DNA from: Pelobates cultripes
Lineage: Eukaryota > Chordata > Amphibia > Anura > Pelobatidae
Length of the DNA: 64,000 bases
Direction: 5' to 3'
Assembly (NCBI GenBank): GCA_933207985.1
Contig: OW240924.1
Coordinates: 70,054,742-70,118,741, forward strand
Shown: positions 52,681-64,000 of the stretch, piece by piece
How positions within the stretch are numbered: position 1 is the stretch's first letter
Layout: every line of letters begins with the position of its first letter
The notes under the pieces: model-generated
The model's database searches: none
What the model was told of the DNA's origin: nothing
Seen by the model: only the letters and a program-made list of their open reading frames with translations
Made by a program: the position numbers and the translations under genes

Positions 52681-53989
52681 GTATTTTTGCATTACCGGCA
52701 GTGGCCAGGCAGACTCAAATACTGGCCAGGTGACAGACCTATAAGAGGCCTTTATTCTACGATTCTCCGGCTCCCTAAACTACACCTTTTTATAAAGAAA
52801 ACAAAATGTGTGGAAGATTTTACCCAGCAGAGCTACTGATCAACATGCTGGCTTTTTTCCAGTCCAAAACAGCTACTGCTTGGGGTTAGTTATTATGTAG
52901 TTACGCCCTCAAATATAGAGCAGTTTGGGTTGTTGTGTTTTGTTTTTATGTTCTTTGTTGTTTTTTTTCTCTTTTCTTCATTTACAGCAATTTGCACACT
53001 CTGTATATAAAGCTTTCATGTGTTTAATCACTTTGTATGTATATCTGACAAATGGAATTACACAGGACATGGAAGAATTTGTTTTTTCCTGGATTCAAAC
53101 TGTAGAATGAATTCAGGAATGGAAAGTCAGGGAGCCTGCATTTAGGGCACAGACATCCTGAAGATTTCAGATTTGTTATGTGCTTTCCTTTTTAGCATTT
53201 TAAAATTATATATCAAAACCTGCCTCTCTATATTGTTTTTGATTATTTTGATTTTCTATTTTTAAAGTTGTTCCATACAGAGGGATCATTTTATTTATTT
53301 ATTTGATACTACCGCTTTTAGGTGATCATAAAAGAATATTAAAATCAGACACACTTTCGAAAAAAAAAAATTACATAGCTAGCCATCGATGAAGAATTAA
53401 ATTGACAAGGCCGTATTAACTCCTTGGCCACTTAGATAATACCTGCCTTCTATTTATTAAAATAACTTAATATCCTAATTTGTTTATATTTACATGCCAA
53501 TTACAACCTGTATTGAATTGTATTAAATAATATCCAAAAATAAAAAAAAAATTGTTCTCACATGCTTATCTGGGAAAGTTACAAAATTGCAGAATAAGCC
53601 TTGAAATATGTATAAAAATATTACTGTGATAATCTGTCCGTATTTGTATACATATCGCAGGATAGGTTAGAAGAATATAGAATCCGAGTAAGGCAGTGTT
53701 TACAAAGAATATTTATAAAGTATTGTTTAATTTACCCATGTTTTCTCAGAGTTCCAAGTGACCTTAAGTAAACTTGTGAGTGTAAGGAGGAATTGTCATC
53801 AAAGAGTTGTGTATGAACCTCTCGGTTCTCCCTTCCTTAGTACAGAACCGCAGCCCTCAAGTGCCACTGCAGCCTACCAACTTATTATAAAGGATTTAAC
53901 CACAAAAAAAAGCATGTGTTTGACGCAAACACAATATTGTGTGGGTTTATGCGTGGGAATGTAATTCCTTCCCATGTAAGACCGAACGC

Positions 53990-54545
53990 TGTGTGGAGTG
54001 AGTGTCTTAAAATGTTAAAAACAAGTGTGAAGTAAGAGTGAATGCACATTGAGAATTAATGTGTGTGTATATGTAAATATATAAGTATGTATTATATATG
54101 TTATATGTAAAAATGTATTGCATATGCAATATGTGGAAACAATTCTGTAAATGTGAACCGTGTGTATTTACATATATGTTGGCTGATGAAAGTTTAAAAA
54201 GTTTGAGAATAAGTGAGTTAAATGGGTTGAGGTATTGTGATTGAGAAAAAAATATATCCCTTCCTTAATGATAAAGTGCATGAATGATTGAGTGTAGTTG
54301 AGTGACTCTATGACTGTGTATGAGTGATTGAATGCCGGTATATTACTCAATGATTGACAGTGTGTGAGTGTTGGTATATGACTCGGTGACTGGTGGTACG
54401 TGAGTGATTCAGTGCTGGTGTATTACTCTGTTACTGACTTTCTGTGAGTGATTTAAGTATAGGTATATGCCCCAATTACTAACCAGGTGTGTGATTGAGT
54501 ATGGGTATATTTGAATGACTGGCAGAGTGTGAGTTTGTGACTGTG
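53990..54545. repeat. degenerate TGAGTGATT-type tandem array
   Basis: 'gagtgattgaatgc.ggtat', 'attactc' and 'tgactg' phrases recur irregularly every 30-40 bases between about 54200 and 54540. The left part (53990-54170) is 'gtgtgtatatgt'-like. An A-run ends it near 54551. Confidence 0.75.
54351..54360 (+). promoter_or_regulatory. TGATTGACAG, consensus Pbx-Meis composite site
   Basis: Exact match to the known Pbx-Meis/Prep composite motif. It lies inside the degenerate TGAGTGATT array, where such a string could arise by chance from the repeat. Confidence 0.3.
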
Positions 54546-54609
54546 TGACTTAAAAAAAAAAAAATGTGTTATCATCTGACAAATATTATACAAGAATGAC
54601 TGACTGCAG

Positions 54610-54775
54610 ATATTGTATTTTGTATTGTCATTTACATAGCACAAGCTTATTCCGCAATGGATTGAAATATTATAAAGGGGGAAATTTTACAATATCTAAA
54701 ACAATTACAAAATGTCACAGGAACAATAAGGTTGATGAGGACACTGCCGAAAGAGCTTACAGTCTAGATATATGT
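54610..54775 (-). repeat. L2-like dispersed repeat, reverse orientation
   Basis: 'gtattgtcatttacatagc', 'attccgcaatgg' and 'ccgaaagagcttacagtcta' are the inverse of the L2-like tail phrases seen at 11389. The copy is diverged, and the frame across it is incidental. Confidence 0.6.
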
Positions 54776-55239
54776 GTCTGATATAATATGATGAATGACT
54801 GTGCGTATGTTACAGTGTGAGTGAATGACAGGGGTACATTTCTGTTACATACATTAGCGTTTCATTAGTCCTTAATTTGAGAAATCCTAAAAATCTGTCA
54901 GTATTTTTAACTTGATAACCTACTCCTAGAGTCTCACACCTACATTACATAACACATAAAACTTTGAATAGAGACACGAGTACAGTTAAACATTATCGCT
55001 AAATGGGATGAAGGGAAGCAACAAGAAGTGCTAACTATGAAATCACAGCCTAGTTAATGTTTTGGTTTACAAAGTAACACTCTGAGCGAGTTGGTGAATG
55101 TGTTTGTGAGTGGCTGTGATTTCAAAAAAGTTGTTAAACAAGTGAGTGAATGGAAGTACCTAAGAATAAATTATTATACACCGGATATTTTTTCAATCAG
55201 CAATTCTAGCTTACAAAATCTATAGCAGTTTCAAGTAAA

Positions 55240-55435
55240 TTAAACAGAACTTATTCACTAAACACCAAATTATAGTAAATTAAAATCAAAACTGCACAAT
55301 GTAGGCAAAAAGTGCCTTTTTGATCTAAAACTATACCCCACCTCCCCCCAACATTCTTCTTTTTTTGTCTATATATTTTCCCTTATCAACATATGTTAAA
55401 AGATCTAGACTGTGAAGTGAAATTGCAGTGGGGGG
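55240..55435. repeat. AT-rich dispersed repeat copy
   Basis: 'cttattcactaaacaccaaa' and 'aaactgcacaatgtaggc' place this in the same family as 51455. Confidence 0.6.
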
Positions 55436-55462
55436 ACATATATATATATATATATATATATG
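55436..55462. repeat. (TA)n microsatellite
   Basis: About thirteen TA units directly after the dispersed repeat copy. Confidence 0.9.
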
Positions 55463-55565
55463 TCGGCCTTCATGTGCAATGCAATATTATTCTCTTTAGC
55501 AGTTTACACAGTGTATGAATGTTGTGCTTGGAAAGAGGGTATACTGTCAATATATTGGGTATGTT

Positions 55566-55770
55566 CCGTAACTTGGGGGGGGGGGGGGCTTTGTTCACTG
55601 AATCAGAACTGTGGAGAATTGACAAGGTAACTGTATGAGTCAGGCCACAATGGTCAAATTTAAAAACCTCTCCGACTCCAAGCTTGACTGCGTAGGCCTA
55701 TAATTCGCAAATTTTTCATGAATGTGTCACTATTCTGTGTTTGGTGAATTCAACGCCTTTCTCTTAGAAT
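55566..55770. repeat. G-run followed by AT-rich dispersed repeat copy
   Basis: A G-run of about 13-15 at 55576-55588 is followed by 'tttgttcactgaatcagaac', 'attcgcaaatttttcatg' and 'tttggtgaattcaac', phrases of the same dispersed family. Another piece follows at 55930-56045 ('tggtgaatttggagaaag', 'caatttgcaattcc'). Confidence 0.5.
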
Positions 55771-55794
55771 GCCTTAGCCACCAATGGTTTACAG

Positions 55795-55890
55795 TGATAT
55801 GTTATCTCTTAGAATGTAAGCTCTTTTGAGCTAGGCCCTCAGCACCTTCTGTTCCTGTACGTCCGTGTCTTGTTGCAAATAGTTATGTGC
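55795..55890 (+). repeat. L2-like 3' tail, diverged
   Basis: 'agaatgtaagctcttttgag' and 'ccttctgttcctgtacgtcc' match the element at 11389 in the same order. The copy lacks the (AAT)n end. Confidence 0.65.
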
Positions 55891-56444
55891 TAGTCCACCT
55901 ATTGTACACACAGAATTTTTCAAATAAAAAGCCAAAATATCCATTGTGGTGAATTTGGAGAAAGTTTCGAATTTGTGACTTTAGCCTACAATTTGCAATT
56001 CCACTCCATTCAATTATCCACGATTGCACTTTTTAGAAACTAATCCAATCAGACCTAGCGCTCTCTGATAATACCAGTGCAAGAACCACTTGCACATACA
56101 AAGCCCACACTTAACCCTTTCAATGGAAGCAGGCCAACACAGTCCCCTCTACAATTGTCTGGTTAACCTAGTGCATCGATCACCACTCTGTAATCTTCAA
56201 TGGCTAAACCAAGAGTGTCTCTCTAAATTTATACAGGAAAACAGCCCTGTTACCGCAATCTAAAAGTGCATTTGAAGAACAAGGCACCTCCGGCCTTCTC
56301 CAATCTAAATATAGTATATATAAAACAGTAGTCACTTCATGCTAAACACATCCACCTCTCCCGAAAGTAATTATTTACTATAATAGCCACACCACAGGAC
56401 AACAAACGCTGTAGCCAAGGATGATACTTATGTGGGGAATTACA

Positions 56445-56510
56445 TTATATATATATATATATATAAAAATCATGTCATTTATGTAGCTTTTTTTTTTTTT
56501 TTTAATAAAA
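56445..56510. repeat. (TA)n and poly(T) tracts
   Basis: A TA tract at about 56446-56464 and a T-run at about 56489-56504. Confidence 0.85.
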
Positions 56511-56639
56511 AATACATTTTAACTGACAATGCGTGTGTATATTTCTGGGAATCACTTTGCAAATAAAACTCACAAATGCCAACACTGCAATGGCAATAAC
56601 AAACTAAATAAAAATAAAATAACTTAAAGGGGTATGTAT

Positions 56640-56810
56640 TGGATATATTCAATAAACTGTGTTTTGAGGGACAATTGACAAGGGAATTGCAAATTTAAGG
56701 CCAAAAATAATTCTCCAACCGGATTACTTTTCCATGTGATCTATTCTGGTTTGAGATTTGCAATTCCCCTGTGAGTGTTTCACGACTGCCAGTTTAGTAA
56801 ATAATCCCCA
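56640..56810. repeat. AT-rich dispersed repeat copy
   Basis: 'attcaataaactgtgttttg', 'gcaaatttaaggccaaaaa' and 'cagtttagtaaataatcccc' mark a copy of the same family as 51455. Confidence 0.55.
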
Positions 56811-58259
56811 TTTGTGTTGTAATAAAAGCAATGCATTATGGCTTCCCTTTCTGATTTAGTGATCACAGAATAGTTGCTGACAGATTACTTGCTTTGCCCC
56901 AAGTGTGTCCTGCACAGTGGCAATAGCTGATCTGATTGCAGCATGCTGTACAATAATCTGGCACTGGAACAGTTAATCTTCTTAAACTGAATGAAAATGA
57001 GTTGTTTTGTTGTTGTTGTTTTTTTAGTGACATGGAACATTTAACCCTTTCAGAGACAGCTCATCCACACTTCGAAAACCTCCCTACACCAACTGGTCTC
57101 CAGTGCTTTCCAAAGGCTGTCCAGTTTGGTAATTGGCTTGCACAGACAAAGGGCTGGTCACCCAAATCCTGTAGTTCCTTGAAACTATAATAAGGTTCCG
57201 TATTACTAAGGAGCAAAGTAAATTGGCTTTAGCCGTGGCCATCTGTCAGATTTCTGAACATGCCTGGTGTGTAATCCACTAAGCAGGACACCAGCTCTCA
57301 GACTGTACTTTGGTAGGAAGCCTAACTCTACAGAGGAGGGGGGGATGTATACATGTTACAAGATTGTATATACACAGATCCTGTCTATTGTTCATCTCTT
57401 CCCTAAAGTCCCCATACTTGTGCCAACTAAAAACCTGGAACTGGGAGCAGTGGAAACAAACACGAGAAATCTATTCTACAAACCCCCAGCTTGATCTGTA
57501 CACAGTGGGAGATCCAGCCCATATATAACCTAGATCACCCAGCCCTGCCATATACACAGCCAGAACACTTAGACACACTGTCTGTCTGCATTGAGAGAGA
57601 ATCTCAATGGATTCTTCCGGGTAAAACAATTTGTAAATAAATGTAACGAATCCGTGATTGTTTTTAACGCCTCTGGCATTTAACCCACTCACTGTAAGCC
57701 AGTTTACTACGGGTTAATAAGCTTTTTTCCCCCTAGTAGTTCTATGACTGATTTTGATGCAGTTCTACAGAATTTATATTTTAGCAGCAAACTAACCTTA
57801 AAGAGGACGCCAGACCTCTAAGAGTTATTTTTTAAAAACAAAAACATGCAATGTAGACAAATTTTGTATAAAACGAAGCAGTTTTAGACCAAGATAAAAT
57901 TAGCCTGTTTGAGTGCCGGGGGTGTGCTCAAAACATAAGAAGGCAATGTTTGGGCAAACCTCTGGCACTCTACGGGTTAATGATAGGAATGACACAATGT
58001 CCCAGTATTTTTTTTTCTATATATACACCTTACAGCCAGGCCCCTCTGTGACCCTCCAGTAATGGACCATAGCAATTCTGCCCCTGTGCATGGCACTTTA
58101 CAATTACTTTCTGATAATGCCCCACCCTGGCAGTGCCCACAATCCCTTTACGTGCCACCCCTGAGCCCTGCGTGGCCCTTAAACTATGGTTCTATAAAGC
58201 AGAACAATGCATAAAGAATACAGCAAGCAGCCTTGGAGGTCTCTCTAAACACTAAGACA

Positions 58260-58440
58260 AACCTCTCACGACCAGCCAGCCTCCATTAAGTGCCTGATCT
58301 CACTGTGCCCCATTATTAAGGTGTTAAAAATCAATGCTTAACCTGCAATAGCGCTCTCAATAATTCCCTCCAGCTCTCCTTAATAGAAAGTCAATTATTG
58401 GTTCATTAAAGGTTACGATTCTATGGCACAGGCTCTGAGC
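58260..58440. promoter_or_regulatory. candidate conserved non-coding element near exon 6
   Basis: Repeat-free, balanced sequence with 'cctccattaagtgcctgatc', 'aatcaatgcttaacctgc', 'gtcaattattggttcattaa' about 1 kb downstream of exon 6. Function is inferred. Confidence 0.4.
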
Positions 58441-58794
58441 GCCTGCCTGGGGGCATCACAAGGGGCAAGTGGGCACAGATGGCACCCGCAAAATGTCAGA
58501 GAATAGCCCTCAGATACCCAAATAAATGCACATCGATACTTTTTAAATTAACACCTTCTGCACTAGAAAAAGTTAAAAAATTGAATATAATGAATATATA
58601 TTACACACTCAAAAAATTATGTATTTGTAATTACAATATGGAAAATGCTTGTATGTTGTTTAACCGGGGACTTCAACTACTACCATACATCACAGCAACT
58701 ACACTGATCAATAATACACTAAAGCTGGGCAGGGAGATGGCACTAAGGAACCTAAGTCACAGGTACAACGAGCCTCCACAAAGAAAACCATTAA

Positions 58795-59235
58795 GGAGGC
58801 TCAGCAATTAAGGGGAAGCCAAAGAATGCAGTACATTATTACCAGCAATGATTGGAGGCTTAATAATAATAAATAAATAAAATACACCAAGGAACACCGC
58901 CCAATGAAACATAAACAAGAGTCCAAATAATTCAATATATCATTATCAGCATTTAAAAATGATTCTTATTACTAGCAGTTACTAGAAGAACCAAGGCAGT
59001 GACAGCTAAAGGAGGCCAAAAACTTAAATATATGACTTTCAGCATTATGTTGAGGCTCAGCAATTAAATACATTAAAGAGGCTGAGCAATTACATATATT
59101 AATATTCGAAGAAGTAAGTGGAACCTGGACATTAAAACAGATAAAAGAGGTGTAAAAAAAAAAAAACCCTTAAAACATATTATTGGGGGCTCAGCCACCA
59201 CAGACACTGAAAAATGAGGCTCAGCAAAAAAATGC
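58795..59235. repeat. degenerate GAGGCTCAGCAATTA repeats
   Basis: 'aggctcagcaattaa' at about 58796, 'tgaggctcagcaattaa' at about 59050, 'gaggctgagcaattac' at about 59078 and 'gaggctcagcaaaaa' at about 59216. Spacings are irregular, suggesting an old decayed tandem array beside exon 6. Confidence 0.6.
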
Positions 59236-59366
59236 AAGTGAGATGAGTTTCAATAAGACAAACCAGCCTGGGGAGACCATAAAGGTATACAGTAAATACA
59301 CACTGTAGGCCACATTGAGTGCTGCTGCCTAAAATTCATAAAGCCATTTCCAAAGCACACAGTTTA

Positions 59367-60255
<889 letters not shown>

Positions 60256-60584
60256 CTACGGTATAGGAACACTTCACAAATCGCTTCGTGCTGTTATCTA
60301 TCCCTAATCTATACAGCGCTTCGCACAGATACATGGAAACCGGTTTAACAAACAGGCGAACGCTTCCATTCTCTACTGGACCCAACAGCAATATTTATAA
60401 ATAATATATATGTATATATATATAATATCACACACACAACAAAGATAATAAAAATAAACAGTCACGCGACAGAATGCTATAATTACTATTTTATAGGATA
60501 TAATTAGAGACCTTTTCATTCATAACATGTAAAATTAAAGTGCAATAAAATACAATTATTTTTTAATTGACGTACACACTAATA

Positions 60585-60591
60585 TATAATA

Positions 60592-60623
<32 letters not shown>

Positions 60624-60669
60624 GTATTTGTAGGTATGTGTGTATAAATATACTTTAATCACATTCATA

Positions 60670-60747
<78 letters not shown>
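60585..60747. repeat. (TA)n and (TA)n(CA)n microsatellites
   Basis: A TA tract at 60598-60623 and a second TA tract running into CA repeats at 60674-60747. Simple length-variable DNA in intron 5. Confidence 0.93.
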
Positions 60748-60921
60748 AATACATATTTAATTAGCACAATAAATTTCTTGTGAGATAATCGCATAGATGA
60801 GAAAGGGGAGATTTATGTTAAAACACTCTCCTAAATAAAAGAGAAACATTTTAATAAACAATTAATACGATAAACATAATACATAATATAATGTAATTAA
60901 AAAAAACAACAATGTATTTAC

Positions 60922-60972
60922 CTTTTCTAATTCTAAGAGATGAAACCTCAAGACTTGAATAGCCTGGATCAT
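60922..60972 (-). CDS. meis2: meis2 exon 5: Pbx-binding domain, helical segment
   Basis: The exon is 51 nt, 17 codons (about residues 146-162): MIQAIQVLRFHLLELEK. The acceptor is CTTTGTAG before ATGATC and the donor is AAAAG followed by GTAAAT. The segment is a leucine-rich helix in the Meis/Prep N-terminal domain, which mediates dimerisation with Pbx and so keeps Pbx in the nucleus. It is phase 0 on both sides, like exon 4, and has the same length. A GA dinucleotide run lies 5 bases upstream of the acceptor on the plus strand (60977-61000), making a CT-rich polypyrimidine tract on the transcribed strand. No deviation from the family is seen. Confidence 0.97.
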
Positions 60973-61522
60973 CTACAAAGAGAGAGAGAGAGAGAGAGAT
61001 CAGGAGTTATGTTCTGGATACAGTTTGGTTTGAGGGATAGGAACAAGTTTCACTTAGAGCATGAGGTTTGGAGGGATAGTAGTCTATGTTAGGGCAGGAG
61101 ATGGTCTAATGGTAGGGAAGGACCCGGGTGTCCCCATACTTTGCCCTGTGCAGAGACCCCTGTCAAGGGCAATGCTAATTAGCCAGCATTTTAGCGAATT
61201 CCTTAGTTATGGCTGACTTGGCTTGATCAAGTGTAATCCTGATCCGTCCCTGATTGCCTGAGACTTCTGATGGATGTCCTGCCTGCTAATTCAGTGACAT
61301 TAATAATCTGAAGGACAGGGCAACTCCACAGGTGACATACATTTAGCTCACCACTTTCACTTTACTTTTTAACTAGAAATAGAGTCAAATAAACTCACAG
61401 TAAAACCTCTCCATGTCCCAGTGCATTGTACTTAACTTAAAATAAACATAAAATATATGTAACAAAAATAAGTATTATTAGTTGTTAAAAATAAACCATA
61501 AGTGAAATTAAACATTTCTCAC
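60973..61522 (-). other. meis2: intron 4 of meis2 (550 nt)
   Basis: Begins with GTGAGA after exon 4 and ends in a CT-rich tract at 60977-61000. The middle (61150-61345) is a candidate conserved element. The remainder shows nothing recognisable. Confidence 0.85.
61150..61345. promoter_or_regulatory. candidate conserved non-coding element in intron 4
   Basis: Complex, repeat-free sequence within a 550-nt intron. Examples are 'ggcaatgctaattagccagc', 'cttgatcaagtgtaatcc', 'cctgctaattcagtgac' and 'cattaataatctgaagg'. Dense homeobox-type cores; likely either enhancer or splicing-related constraint. Inferred. Confidence 0.45.
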
Positions 61523-61573
61523 CAAATTATCCAGCTCGGGATTTGAGGAAAAAAGAGGTTTTTCTGCTCGAAC
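61523..61573 (-). CDS. meis2: meis2 exon 4: Pbx-binding domain segment
   Basis: The exon is 51 nt, 17 codons (about residues 129-145): VRAEKPLFSSNPELDNL. The acceptor is TGTCACAG before GTTCGAGC and the donor is AATTTG followed by GTGAGA. It links the two conserved helical blocks of the Meis/Prep N-terminal domain. The sequence is the standard vertebrate Meis form. Exons 4 and 5 are each 51 nt and phase 0-0, a shared feature of Meis genes as I know them, so each could in principle be included or skipped without a frameshift. Confidence 0.97.

Positions 61574-64000
<2,427 letters not shown>

Noticed and set aside
52058..52839. Ser/Pro/Leu-rich open frames on both strands
   Set aside because: Direct products of the 30-bp minisatellite.

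Overview
The window is non-coding vertebrate chromatin holding the middle of one gene. Seven exons on the minus strand join into a continuous 885-nt (295-codon) reading frame with GT..AG junctions. The frame encodes the TALE-homeodomain factor Meis2, from the residue after the usual MAQR start to the end of homeodomain helix 1. Paralogue-diagnostic residues ([33 protein letters not shown]) fit Meis2 rather than Meis1 as I know them. The genome is most likely a frog: the introns carry inverted-repeat MITEs with TTAA target sites and TTAAAGG-type ends, like the T2/Kolobok group known from Xenopus, together with Tc1/mariner and hAT remnants and L2-like tails. I cannot name the species.

Layout, in transcription order (right to left). 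Coordinates 63484-64000 lie upstream of exon 2 and hold pyrimidine-rich sequence plus a candidate leader or alternative first exon; the MAQR exon itself is not seen. Exons 2-6 are packed into about 4 kb (63483-59436), with introns of 979, 559, 550 and 1336 nt. Intron 6 (41210-59435, 18.2 kb) and intron 7 (1059-41094, 40.0 kb) make up most of the window. Exon 7 is 41095-41209 and exon 8 is 913-1058. Positions 1-912 begin intron 8. The rest of the homeodomain and the C-terminus lie off the left edge.

The encoded part covers the variable N-terminus (exon 2), the conserved Meis/Prep N-terminal domain that binds Pbx (exons 3-6), the acidic/Ser-rich linker (exons 6-8) and the basic arm plus helix 1 of the homeodomain (exon 8). 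All joins keep frame; exons 4, 5 and 6 are each phase 0-0.

The long introns mix dispersed repeats and minisatellites with repeat-free, balanced-composition stretches rich in TAAT and homeobox-type motifs. Those stretches are candidate conserved non-coding elements, as expected for a developmental regulator. The most pointed regulatory signal is a perfect 12-bp palindrome at 47669-47680, which has the form of a TALE-factor dimer site inside a TALE-factor gene. I find no second protein-coding gene, tRNA, rRNA or CRISPR array, and nothing that demands a new biological system.
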